Shown here: one piece after another, positions 53,322 through 62,539 of the stretch | Layout of the letters: the number at the start of each line of letters is the position of its first letter | Position numbering within the stretch: the stretch's first letter is position 1 | NCBI RefSeq assembly: GCF_000607165.1 | Contig: NZ_JFZG01000024.1 | Location: 124,001-188,000 of the forward strand | Direction: 5' to 3' | DNA from: Ralstonia pickettii | GTDB lineage: Bacteria > Pseudomonadota > Gammaproteobacteria > Burkholderiales > Burkholderiaceae | DNA length: 64,000 nucleotides | The notes under the pieces: generated by a model | Databases searched by the model: none | Seen by the model: the letters and a program-made list of their open reading frames with translations, nothing else | What the model was told of the DNA's origin: nothing | Program-made: the position numbers and the translations under genes

Positions 53322-54662
53322 ATGACGCAGCCTCAGGCTGGTGCGGTCACGGGCGACTTTTCGCCCGCGCAGGCCCCCACCAAAGACACTCCCGCAGACG
53401 TACGCCGTCGTCTGCGTTCCATCTTCTCCGGTTCGATTGGCAATCTGGTCGAGTGGTACGACTGGTACGTGTACTCGGCGTTTGCGCTGTACTTTGCCAA
53501 GTCATTCTTCCCGAAGGGCGACCAGACCGCGCAGCTGCTCAATACGGCGGCGGTGTTTGCGGTCGGCTTCCTGGCGCGCCCGGTGGGCGGCTGGCTGATG
53601 GGCATCTACGCCGATCGCTACGGCCGCAAGCGCGCACTGTTCTTCTCGGTGGTGCTCATGTGCGCGGGCTCGCTCATCATTGCGCTTACGCCGAGCTACG
53701 CGACCATCGGCGTTGCGGCACCGGTGATGCTGGTGCTGGCCCGTCTGCTGCAGGGGCTGTCGGTCGGTGGGGAATACGGCACCTCGGCCACGTACCTGAG
53801 CGAAGTCGCCAACAAGGAAAACCGCGGTTTCTACTCGAGCTTCCAGTACGTCACGCTCATCGCCGGCCAACTGACGGCGCTGGTGCTGCTGATCGTGCTG
53901 CAGCAGTTCGTGCTGTCGCCGGCGCAGCTTGAGGCGTGGGGCTGGCGCATTCCGTTCTTTGTCGGCGCGCTGTGTGCGCTGGTGGCAATGGCCATGCGCT
54001 CGCACATGGAGGAAACGCAGTCTTTTACCGCCGCGAAGGCAAACAAGAAGCGCGGCACGCTGTCGGAACTGGCCAAGCATCCGCGTGCCGTTGCGACGGT
54101 CGTGGGCCTGACGATGGGCGGTACGGTGGCGTTTTACACGTACTCGATCTACATGCAGAAGTTCCTGGCCAACACGGTCGGGCTGTCGAAGGACACGGCG
54201 ACGCTGGTGTCCGGCGCCACGCTGCTGCTGTTCGCGATGCTGCAGCCGATCGTGGGCGGGTTGTCCGACCGCATTGGCCGCCGTCCGATCCTGATTGCGT
54301 TCGGCGTGTTGGGTACGCTGTTCACCGTGCCCATCATGACCGGCATCAGCCAGACCACCAACGTGTGGACGGCCTTCTTCCTGATCATGGCCGCGCTGGT
54401 GATCGTCTCGGGCTATACGTCGATCAACGCGGTGGTGAAGGCCGAGCTGTTCCCCGCGGAAGTGCGTGCGCTGGGCGTGGGCCTGCCGTATGCACTCACG
54501 GTCTCAATCTTTGGCGGCACGGCGGAGTACATCGCACTGTGGCTCAAGCAGGCGGGTCACGAGTCGCTGTTCTACTGGTATGTGACGGGCACGATCTTCC
54601 TGTCGCTGTTGGTGTACGTGTTCATGCGCGATACTCGCGAGCATTCCCGCATCGAACATTGA
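53322..54662 (+). CDS. MFS transporter, metabolite:H+ symporter family (alpha-ketoglutarate permease-like)
   Basis: 446 residues with AAGGAG 5 bp before the ATG and 12 membrane helices. The MHS-family signatures are clear: GNLVEWYDWYVYSAFALYFA, ADRYGRKRAL and LLQGLSVGGEYGTSATYLSE. The nearest relatives I can name are KgtP/ShiA-type symporters for alpha-ketoglutarate or related organic acids. dctB and dctD homologues follow after 3 bp, so expression is probably induced by its substrate through them. Confidence 0.88.
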   Translation: MTQPQAGAVTGDFSPAQAPTKDTPADVRRRLRSIFSGSIGNLVEWYDWYVYSAFALYFAKSFFPKGDQTAQLLNTAAVFAVGFLARPVGGWLMGIYADRYGRKRALFFSVVLMCAGSLIIALTPSYATIGVAAPVMLVLARLLQGLSVGGEYGTSATYLSEVANKENRGFYSSFQYVTLIAGQLTALVLLIVLQQFVLSPAQLEAWGWRIPFFVGALCALVAMAMRSHMEETQSFTAAKANKKRGTLSELAKHPRAVATVVGLTMGGTVAFYTYSIYMQKFLANTVGLSKDTATLVSGATLLLFAMLQPIVGGLSDRIGRRPILIAFGVLGTLFTVPIMTGISQTTNVWTAFFLIMAALVIVSGYTSINAVVKAELFPAEVRALGVGLPYALTVSIFGGTAEYIALWLKQAGHESLFYWYVTGTIFLSLLVYVFMRDTREHSRIEH

Positions 54663-54665
54663 CCC

Positions 54666-56582
54666 ATGTCGCCAACCGACGGCCACGCCGACCTTGCCCC
54701 ACCCGCACGCGGTCGTGGCTGGCGCGTGGCCGTCGCGCTGGCCATGGCGGCATGTTGCGGCGCAGCGGGGTGGGGCGCTTACGCTGTCGCCCTGCAGCGC
54801 TACGTCGCCACGCGCGCCGAGGAGGCCGGTCAGCGCACCACGTTCTACGCACAGAACCTGCGCAGCACGCTGGCGCGCTATGAATCATTGCCCAGGCTGG
54901 CGGCGCTGGAGCACGTGCTGCACGTCGCGCTGCAAGAGAATCCCCAGGCTGGCGACGCCGTCATGCGTCGCGCGGCCAATGCCTATCTGAAAGAAGTCCA
55001 GGCGGCCACCGACTTGGCCGCCGCACACCTGATCAATACGACAGGCCTCACGATTGCGGCCAGCAACTGGGATCTGCCGACCTCGTTCGTCGGCCAGAAC
55101 TACGCATTCCGCCCGTACTTTGTCGAGGCCATGCGCGAGGGGCTCGGTCGCTTCTACGGTGTCGGTAATACCACGGGCGAGACGGGCTATTTCGTGGCCG
55201 CCCCCGTGCGCGAAGACAACAAGCCGATCGGCGTGGTGGTCGTGAAGGTCAACCTCGATGCGTTCGAGGCCACGTTGTCGCGCAGCGGCGATACGGTGCT
55301 GCTGGTGGATCGGCACGGCGTGATCTTCCTGTCGTCCGTACCCGAGTGGAAATACCGCACGCTCGGCACCTTGAGCGCGGACCAGCGCGCAGCACTCGAC
55401 GCGACGCGCCAGTACGCGCCCCACGTACTTGCGCCGCTCGGAATGAACGATGGGCACGCCGTGAGCGTACCCTTTTCTGCGGACCACCCACCGCAGACCG
55501 TGCGCGTGGCGTTGCCCGGAAAATCGGCGTCGACACTGCGCGTGCAGTACCGCCCGGTGGGCCTGCTCGGCTGGCAGGTCGCCGTGTTGATCGACCCGCG
55601 CGATGAGCAGCGCACTGCGTTGGTGGCCGGTGCGAGTGCCGCGTTTGCGATGGCGCTGATCTTCGCCGTACTCGTTGCGTTGCGTTTGCGTACGCGCCGG
55701 CGCGAAGAGCAGCACCGCGCGCGCGCCGCGCTGCGCGAAATCCAGCGTGATCTGGAAGCGCGCATCGCACAACGCACTGCGGAGCTGACTTCCGCCAACA
55801 CCGCGCTGGCCGGCAAGGTCGAAGCGCTCGATGCCGCGCAACGCATCCTGCGCGAAACGCGCGATGCCGCTGTGCAGGCCGGCAAGCTCGCCGTGCTCGG
55901 CCAGATGGCCGCCGGCATCACGCACGAACTCAACCAGCCGCTCACCGCGCTGACCACGCTGTCCGATAACGCCAACCAGCTTGCCGAGCGCGGCCGCATC
56001 GACGAAGTGCGCGGCAACCTCACCCACATCAGCCAGCTTGCCGAGCGCATGGGGCGTATCGTTTCGCACATCAAGGCCTTCTCGCGCAAGGGCGATGCGG
56101 CACGCGCTGCCGTGTCGGTGGACGAGGCCATCCGCCAGGCGCTGATGCTGGTTGAGACGCGTCGCCGCCAGGCCGGCGTGACGGTGGTGGCCGAGCCGGT
56201 GCCGGCCGATCTTGCGGTCTGGGCCAATGCTGTGCGGCTCGAGCAGGTGCTCGTGAACCTTATCCGCAACGCCATTGATGCCACCGCCGAGGCCCCCGCA
56301 GCCGACTCGCCTACCGTGCGCGTGAGCGTCGAACCCATCGAGAAATGGGTACGCATCACCGTGCGCGACTTCGGCCCGGGCATTCCCGCCGATGTGCTGC
56401 CGCGTCTGTTTGAGCCGTTCTTCACCACCAAGGACGATGGTCAGGGCCTGGGGCTTGGCTTGGCGATTTCGCTGGCGATCATCGAAGACTTTGGTGGCCG
56501 GCTCGAAGGTCGCAATGCGGGTGACGAAGCGGGTGGCGCAGAATTCATCATCGAGCTTGAACGCGTTGTGAAACCCACATGA
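54666..56582 (+). CDS. dctB: DctB-type sensor histidine kinase
   Basis: 638 residues. Two membrane helices (about 20-43 and 320-342) bracket a periplasmic double-Cache domain, as in DctB sensors of C4-dicarboxylates. A coiled-coil linker leads to the kinase core with the H-box GITHELNQPL (His420), an N-box around NLIRNAID, DFGPGIP and GQGLGLGLAI. It overlaps dctD as ATGA and follows the transporter by 3 bp. A variant iteron lies in its coding sequence at 55466. Confidence 0.91.
   Translation: MSPTDGHADLAPPARGRGWRVAVALAMAACCGAAGWGAYAVALQRYVATRAEEAGQRTTFYAQNLRSTLARYESLPRLAALEHVLHVALQENPQAGDAVMRRAANAYLKEVQAATDLAAAHLINTTGLTIAASNWDLPTSFVGQNYAFRPYFVEAMREGLGRFYGVGNTTGETGYFVAAPVREDNKPIGVVVVKVNLDAFEATLSRSGDTVLLVDRHGVIFLSSVPEWKYRTLGTLSADQRAALDATRQYAPHVLAPLGMNDGHAVSVPFSADHPPQTVRVALPGKSASTLRVQYRPVGLLGWQVAVLIDPRDEQRTALVAGASAAFAMALIFAVLVALRLRTRRREEQHRARAALREIQRDLEARIAQRTAELTSANTALAGKVEALDAAQRILRETRDAAVQAGKLAVLGQMAAGITHELNQPLTALTTLSDNANQLAERGRIDEVRGNLTHISQLAERMGRIVSHIKAFSRKGDAARAAVSVDEAIRQALMLVETRRRQAGVTVVAEPVPADLAVWANAVRLEQVLVNLIRNAIDATAEAPAADSPTVRVSVEPIEKWVRITVRDFGPGIPADVLPRLFEPFFTTKDDGQGLGLGLAISLAIIEDFGGRLEGRNAGDEAGGAEFIIELERVVKPT
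55466..55481 (-). repeat. Variant iteron inside the sensor kinase gene
   Basis: CGTACCCTTTTCTGCG, one mismatch from the inverted iteron, about 8 kb from the origin field. Confidence 0.55.
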
Positions 56583-57937
56583 CTGAACACGGTACGCCGG
56601 ACCCTTCCCCCATCGACCACGCGCCCGTCTTCCTGATCGAAGACGATGACGTGGTGCGCCTGGGCTGCGAGCAAGCACTCACGCTGGCGGATGTGCCGGT
56701 GCAGTCCTTTGCCGATGCGGAAAGCGCGCTGGCCGCACTCGCCACGCAAACGCCGGCCGTGGTCGTCACCGACGTGCGCCTGCCCGGCCGCGACGGCCTG
56801 GCTGTGCTGCGCGAGATGCTGCAGCACGACCGTCAGTTGCCCGTCATCCTCATCACCGGTCATGGTGACGTGACGATGGCTGTGGCCGCCATGCGCGCGG
56901 GCGCCTACGATTTCATGGAGAAGCCGTTCCACTCCGAGCGCCTCGTCGACGTGGTGCGGCGCGCGTTGGAAAAGCGCAGGCTCACTTCCGAAAACCTGCG
57001 TTTGCGTGAAGCGCTGCAGGGCCGGCAGGCGTACCCATTGATCGGTCAGAGCGCCGTCATGCAGAACGTGCGCCGGCTCGTCACCGCGTTGGCGCCCACC
57101 GATGCTGACATCCTCGTCACGGGCGAGACCGGCTCGGGCAAGGAAGTGCTCGCGCGTGCCATTCACGAAGGCAGCCGGCGTCGCGGGCCGTTCGTCGCGC
57201 TCAATTGCGCGGCGCTGCCGGAGTCCGTGTTCGAGAGCGAGATGTTTGGCCACGAGGCGGGCGCTTTCACAGGCGCCAACCGCCGCCGCATCGGCAAGAT
57301 GGAATATGCAGATGGCGGCACGCTGTTCCTGGATGAAATCGAATCGATGCCGCTGGCGCTGCAGGCCAAGCTGCTGCGTGCTCTGCAGGAACGCAGCATC
57401 GAACGGCTGGGCAGTAACGCGAGCGTGCCGGTCAATTGCCGTGTGGTGGCCGCCGCCAAGGTCGACCTGAAGGATGCATCCGACCACGGTCAGTTCCGCG
57501 CGGACTTGTATTACCGCCTGAATGTCGTATCGATTGCGCTACCGGCGCTGCGCCAGCGTGCCGAAGACATTCCGTTGCTGATGGCCCACTTTCTGCAGCA
57601 GGCCGCGGTGCGCTACGAGCGTGCGGCGCCCGATTGGTCTGCGCAGGACATGATGCGCTGGCAGCACCACGACTGGCCGGGCAACGTGCGTGAGCTCAAG
57701 AACGTGGCGGAACGCTTTTGCCTCGGATTGGACGATGGCCTGGTGGTTTCGGAAGCGAGCCAGCATTCCCTGGCGGGCCGGATGATGGCGGTCGAACGTA
57801 CCACCATCGAGGAAGCACTGCGCGCCACGGAGGGCAACGTTGCACGCGCGGCCGATCTGCTGGCCGTGCCGCGCAAGACGCTGTACGACAAGCTCAACCG
57901 GCACGGGATCGAGCCGGACCGCTTCCGCAGCAGTTAG
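56579..57937 (+). CDS. dctD: DctD-type sigma-54 response regulator
   Basis: 452 residues. The receiver domain has its phosphoacceptor in VVVTDVRLPGRDG (Asp65). The AAA+ domain has Walker A GETGSGKE and a canonical GAFTGA loop (228-233), and a Fis-type helix-turn-helix (NVARAADLLAVPRKTLYDKL) ends the protein. It should activate a sigma-54 promoter for organic acid transport, using the rpoN gene at 32 kb or another copy. I could not find a convincing -24/-12 site ahead of the transporter. Confidence 0.92.
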   Translation: MTEHGTPDPSPIDHAPVFLIEDDDVVRLGCEQALTLADVPVQSFADAESALAALATQTPAVVVTDVRLPGRDGLAVLREMLQHDRQLPVILITGHGDVTMAVAAMRAGAYDFMEKPFHSERLVDVVRRALEKRRLTSENLRLREALQGRQAYPLIGQSAVMQNVRRLVTALAPTDADILVTGETGSGKEVLARAIHEGSRRRGPFVALNCAALPESVFESEMFGHEAGAFTGANRRRIGKMEYADGGTLFLDEIESMPLALQAKLLRALQERSIERLGSNASVPVNCRVVAAAKVDLKDASDHGQFRADLYYRLNVVSIALPALRQRAEDIPLLMAHFLQQAAVRYERAAPDWSAQDMMRWQHHDWPGNVRELKNVAERFCLGLDDGLVVSEASQHSLAGRMMAVERTTIEEALRATEGNVARAADLLAVPRKTLYDKLNRHGIEPDRFRSS

Positions 57938-58734
57938 CGCAGCGAGGATTCGCCGATCTTGCGGCCGCCTTGCGGGGGCCAGCACGTTGCTGCCAGCAGC
58001 ACGGCCGCCACGGCGTAGATCGCTTCGGTCACCGCCAGCGGCAGCACATGGACCTGGTACAGCGCAGCGGGCAGGTCTGCCAGCGCATGGAGCAGCACCG
58101 CCAGCACGACAATCACAAAACGACGCTGTCGTACCGCGTGCCACACCACCAACGTGAGCGTGAACTGGATCAGCATCGCCGCAATGCGCTCGCTCACCGC
58201 ACCGAGCGCCAGCCATGGCGACAGCTGCGCCAGCATGGCGTGGATCGTCCCGACCATGGCATCGGCGCCGCTGGCCGCGAGGCGCGATTCCAGCTCGCCG
58301 CGGTTGGCGGCAATGCCGAACATCACCATCTGGGCCTGCGATGCCGCACCGACCAGCCAGGCCTCGATGCCCGCGTGACCGAGCGCGTACGCCACCGGTG
58401 TGGCGGCATCCCCCGGCTTGCGCACGAGAAAACGCAGGCCGAGCCAGCGGCCGCTTTCCTCGAACAAGCCGGCCATCAGCGCGCCGTAGATGACGAACAG
58501 CACGGGCATGCGCAGCCAGTGCGCCGTGGTCGGATTGAGCTGCAGCAGGTACAAATGCAGCGTGCGTTCCAGCACCAGCGCAAACACGACAAACACCGCC
58601 GCACCCACGCCGATGTCGCGCCATGCCAGGTCAAAGCGCCGCCGCAGCCAGAACCACGCCACGACTGGCACGCTTGCGATGAGCAAGGCCGCGACCGCGT
58701 GGGCAACGAGGGCAGACAGGGCGACGGTAGGCAT
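57934..58734 (-). CDS. YhfC-family intramembrane metalloprotease-like protein
   Basis: 266 residues with about seven membrane helices. GLFEESGRWLGLRF, ALGHAGIEA and LHALADLPAA carry the paired Glu and His residues of YhfC proteins, a branch related to CPBP (Rce1-like) membrane proteases. The function is unknown. Its 3' end overlaps the converging dctD gene by 4 bp. Confidence 0.82.
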   Translation of the reverse strand: MPTVALSALVAHAVAALLIASVPVVAWFWLRRRFDLAWRDIGVGAAVFVVFALVLERTLHLYLLQLNPTTAHWLRMPVLFVIYGALMAGLFEESGRWLGLRFLVRKPGDAATPVAYALGHAGIEAWLVGAASQAQMVMFGIAANRGELESRLAASGADAMVGTIHAMLAQLSPWLALGAVSERIAAMLIQFTLTLVVWHAVRQRRFVIVVLAVLLHALADLPAALYQVHVLPLAVTEAIYAVAAVLLAATCWPPQGGRKIGESSLR

Positions 58735-58859
58735 GGCGGATGGCGCAATTGGGGCAATGAAGGTCGCCGCATGCTACCTGAGGGCGCGGGCGCGAGTCTT
58801 GCGGGCCGATTGTTACAATATGTGCCTGCGGCAGCAGTGCCGCTCCTTGACTTCTTGAT

Positions 58860-59300
58860 ATGGCAGGACGGACGGTCGTGAAACGCATGATGTGGCGGTG
58901 GATCTGGATATGCAGTGTCGGCGTGGGCGCCTTCGGCATGGCGGTGCCTGCCCAGGCTGCGCGCTGGCACCAATACCTGACGACGACGTCCGTCGTGGCT
59001 TCCATCGATCGCACGTCGCTGCGCTCCAACCGTACCGGCCACAAGACCTTTCTGGCGCGCACCGTGCTCAAGCGCAGCGAACGCCGCGCCCATGGGGCCC
59101 ATTACCGGCCCGGCACGGTGATCCTCTCGCGTCAGGAGATCGACTGCCATCGCCAGCGCATCCGCCTGGTCGACTACGTGGTGCGCGGTCCCGACGGCGC
59201 CACGCTCGATACCGATACCGCAGCCGGCGCGCACTGGATGCGCATCCGCCCCGGTACGCTCGCTGCTCGCTCTGCCGCTTACGTCTGCGGCCGCCGCTAG
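58860..59300 (+). CDS. Small exported protein (surface-adhesin E-like)
   Basis: 146 residues with a signal peptide (WIWICSVGVGAFGMAVPAQAA). The mature region (ASIDRTSLRSNRTGHKTFLAR; EIDCHRQRIRLVDYVVRGPDG; SAAYVCGRR) resembles the short CNP1/adhesin-E-type proteins with one disulfide. A GTG at 58876 is an alternative start. Function is not established. Confidence 0.65.
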   Translation: MAGRTVVKRMMWRWIWICSVGVGAFGMAVPAQAARWHQYLTTTSVVASIDRTSLRSNRTGHKTFLARTVLKRSERRAHGAHYRPGTVILSRQEIDCHRQRIRLVDYVVRGPDGATLDTDTAAGAHWMRIRPGTLAARSAAYVCGRR

Positions 59301-59390
59301 ACGCCGCGGCGGCTCGACAATGACCGGCGGGCATAGCACTATGGTGTCTGCCCTCCCACTACAACAAGACACCGGTCGCGAGGGGCGCCG

Positions 59391-62090
59391 GTGCCAGCCG
59401 ACGGTCCGATGAAACTGACCCTGAAGTCGCAGGCGGCCATCATGGCGACCGTCATCAGCGTGACGGTGGTGAGCCTGTTCGGCTGGTCGCAGCGTGAGCC
59501 GATCCGCCGCGAGGTGATGGCGCAGATCAAGGCGCAGCAGACGGCCATGGTCAAGGAGTCGGCGGAAGACCTCAAGCAGCGGCTGGACACCTACCTGGGT
59601 GTGCTCGAGCGCACTGCCCAGCAGATGCGTACCGTGCAGTTCAGCACGCCCGCGCAGGAAGCGGCGTTCTACCGATCCATCCAGCCCGCCAGCGGCCTGT
59701 TCGACGGGGTGTTCCTGGCCTCGGCCGATGGCAAGGTGACAGCCACCTCGCGGCGCCGCGCGGGCGTGGTCGGCATCGACATTTCGGATCGGGATTACTT
59801 CAAGCAGGTCATGGTGGTCGATCAGCCGACCATCTCCGCGCCGCTGCGCAACCGGGTGGGCGGCGAGCCCATCGTTATCATGGCCGCGCCCGTGCATGAT
59901 CAGGACGGCAATCTCGTCGGGTTGATCGGCGCGTCGCTGTACCTGCTCAAGCCGAACTTTCTGGGGGACATGCGCGACATGCGCGTGGGCCAGACCGGCC
60001 ATGTCTACCTGGCCACGCGAGGTGACAACCCCGTCTATATCGTCCACCCCGAGGCCGACAAGACGCTTGCGCCGCTCGATGCCGATCCGGCGGTGGCCGC
60101 GGCCTTCCGCGCGAATCCGGATGCGCTGCCTGATCGCGGCGGCGACGTGGTTACCACGCACGACATCACTGCGGCCGGCTGGACGCTTGCTGCGGTATTG
60201 CCCGGGGCCGAGGCCAACCGGCAGCTCTTCCTCATGCGCCAGCGTTTTCGCTGGTCGCTCCTGGTGCTGGCAGCGCTGATCGGGGTGTCGGTGTGGGCGG
60301 CGATGCTGTGGCTGCTGCGCCCGCTTGGCCGGTTGCATGCCGCCATGACGCAGCTTTCGGCCACGGACTTGCGCAATGCGCCGCCGCTCGAGCTGGACGG
60401 TACCTCGGCGGAAATCGACGCGGTGTCGACGGCATTCCACAAGCTGATGGGCGAGGTTGTCCGCCAGCGCGCCGAACTGGAAGCCGTGAACGATGCCTCG
60501 CCGCTCGGATTGTTCCGCTCGGATGCGGACGGCCGGACCGTCTATACCAATGAGGCGTATCGCCGGCTGCTCGGTGCCACGCATGAAGAGGCGCTGGCCG
60601 ACGTGTGGCTCGCACGCCTGCATCCGAACGACCGCGATGCCACCATGGCCGGTTGGCGGGATGCGGTCGCGCGCGGCGCAGGTTACAGCGCCGAGCAGCG
60701 CGTGATCGTGCCGGGCATCGGCGAGCGGCTGCTGGTCGTTACGACAGCGCCGGTGCGCGTGGACGACGAGATCGTCGGCCACGTTGGGGCCATGGAAGAC
60801 ATCACCGTACGCGCGCGGGCGCAACAGGCGTCGCGCGTGCTGACCAAGATCCTCGACTCCACCACCGACTTCGTTGCGCAGAGCGACGTACAGGGCAACG
60901 TTACCTACATGAATCCGGCCGGCCGGCGCTTTGCCGGCATTGCGCTGGACGCCAATCTCCAGGGCCTGACCGTTGCGGATTTCTATCCGCCCGAGACGAT
61001 GGGCTGGCTGCGCGAGGTGGCCGTCCCCGCGGCTTCACGCGACGGCGTGTGGATTGGCGAAACCACGGTCCGAGGGGCCGAAGGTCAGGTCGTGCCGATC
61101 AACCACATGATCATCGCGCACCGCGATCCTGCCGGGCGTATGGAGCACTTCTCGTCGGTCATGCGCGACATCACGCAGGACAGGGCCGCCAAGGAAGCGC
61201 TGCAGCGCAGCCGCGAAACACTGCAAACGGTGACCGATGCGTTGCCTGCGCTGGTGGCCTTCATCGACACCGACGAGCGCTTCCGCTTCCTGAATGCCGC
61301 CTACGAGAAAGCGTATGGACGATCGGCTGCGAGCATGCTCGGACAGACGCTGCGTGAAGTTGTGGGCGACGATGCTTACAGCAACCTTCGCGATGCGTTG
61401 CGGCGCGCGCTGGGCGGCGAGACGATGGTCTTTGAGCGCGAACTCCGGGGCCGCGATCTGTACCGGTGCGAAGAGGTCAGCTACCTTCCGCAGTTCGATG
61501 CGCAAGGCCGCGTGGCGGGCGTGCATTCGGTCACCCTCGATATCACGGAGCGCAAGAAACAAGAGCTGCGCCTGCGCGCGCTGACCACCACCGATCACCT
61601 CACCGGCCTGGCCAACCGTGCTGGCTTTGAAGAGCGCTTACTGGCAGCGTTGGACCAGGCGCGTGTGAACGGATCCACCGGAGCGCTGCTGCTGGTCGAT
61701 CTCGACCGCTTCAAGGTCGTCAACGACACGCACGGGCACGCCGTGGGCGATGCGCTGCTGCGTACCTTCGCGCAGCGCCTGGCGCGCGCCGTGCGCCCGT
61801 ACGACGGCGTGGCACGTTTTGGTGGAGACGAGTTCGCCGTCATCCTGGAGCACCTGTCGCACGCGGACGACGCAAAGACGGTTGCCGCCAATATCCTCGC
61901 CGCATGCAACAAGCCGTTTCGCCTGCGTGAAGCGGTGGTGCAGGTGGGCGCGAGCATCGGTATCGCGACCTTCGACGCGCGCACGCTGGCGCAGAGCGTC
62001 GTCTTCGAAGCCGCCGACGAGGCGTTGTACGAAGCCAAATCGCGCGGCAAGGGGTTGTTTGTGAGCGCCGACGAGCTGCCGACGGGGTGA
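59391..62090 (+). CDS. Membrane Cache-PAS-GGDEF diguanylate cyclase
   Basis: 899 residues from a GTG at 59391, preceded by GAGGGG; an ATG at 59409 is in frame. Two membrane helices (about 13-30 and 284-308) enclose a double-Cache sensor, then a HAMP-like region, three PAS domains (about 360-730) and a C-terminal GGDEF domain. The active site FGGDEF is complete, with an RxxD inhibitory site (RPYD) five residues before. No EAL domain follows, so it should only make c-di-GMP. Confidence 0.92.
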   Translation: MPADGPMKLTLKSQAAIMATVISVTVVSLFGWSQREPIRREVMAQIKAQQTAMVKESAEDLKQRLDTYLGVLERTAQQMRTVQFSTPAQEAAFYRSIQPASGLFDGVFLASADGKVTATSRRRAGVVGIDISDRDYFKQVMVVDQPTISAPLRNRVGGEPIVIMAAPVHDQDGNLVGLIGASLYLLKPNFLGDMRDMRVGQTGHVYLATRGDNPVYIVHPEADKTLAPLDADPAVAAAFRANPDALPDRGGDVVTTHDITAAGWTLAAVLPGAEANRQLFLMRQRFRWSLLVLAALIGVSVWAAMLWLLRPLGRLHAAMTQLSATDLRNAPPLELDGTSAEIDAVSTAFHKLMGEVVRQRAELEAVNDASPLGLFRSDADGRTVYTNEAYRRLLGATHEEALADVWLARLHPNDRDATMAGWRDAVARGAGYSAEQRVIVPGIGERLLVVTTAPVRVDDEIVGHVGAMEDITVRARAQQASRVLTKILDSTTDFVAQSDVQGNVTYMNPAGRRFAGIALDANLQGLTVADFYPPETMGWLREVAVPAASRDGVWIGETTVRGAEGQVVPINHMIIAHRDPAGRMEHFSSVMRDITQDRAAKEALQRSRETLQTVTDALPALVAFIDTDERFRFLNAAYEKAYGRSAASMLGQTLREVVGDDAYSNLRDALRRALGGETMVFERELRGRDLYRCEEVSYLPQFDAQGRVAGVHSVTLDITERKKQELRLRALTTTDHLTGLANRAGFEERLLAALDQARVNGSTGALLLVDLDRFKVVNDTHGHAVGDALLRTFAQRLARAVRPYDGVARFGGDEFAVILEHLSHADDAKTVAANILAACNKPFRLREAVVQVGASIGIATFDARTLAQSVVFEAADEALYEAKSRGKGLFVSADELPTG

Positions 62091-62111
62091 TTTTCGCAGT
62101 GCCGCAAGGCA

Positions 62112-62127
62112 CGCAGAAACGGGTACG
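62112..62127 (+). repeat. Perfect iteron 15 kb from the origin field
   Basis: CGCAGAAACGGGTACG in the gap after the diguanylate cyclase gene. The rest of 62091-62539 holds no gene I can support; it probably contains the promoter of the transport operon that follows. Confidence 0.88.
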
Positions 62128-62539
62128 CTCCACGTCGATTTGATGGTGTCGCGTGGCAATATTGCGCCGCAACAGTCGCCCCCCAGGCCGGGCGGCGGAC
62201 AATCCCCTATCGCACGGTCGTGCGCTTTCCGGTAAAGTCCCGCGACTGACTGCACGTGCCGGCCACCCCGGCGCGTCGCACAAGAGCGCTGTACCCATGG
62301 CGCCTTCGCTTCACACTCCGACGCACTCCCGGCGCAGCATGCCCGATCCGGCATCGCTCGCCCGGCAGGTCTTCCGCCGTTTCGCCAACGTTGTTTGTCT
62401 TCGTGGCGCGAAACCCGGCAGGCGAGCGTCCGGACGCGATGCAGGGCGCATGCGGGGGGAGCGACGGTGTTGGGCCAGCGCATCTTCGAGACGAATCGCA
62501 TTCAAGCAATCGCGACGGACAAACAAGGAGCAGGTTCGC

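Noticed and set aside
56338-56353. A further iteron-like stretch in the sensor kinase gene (GAGAAATGGGTACG)
   Set aside because: The conserved CGCAG half is disrupted, so it is likely chance coding sequence.
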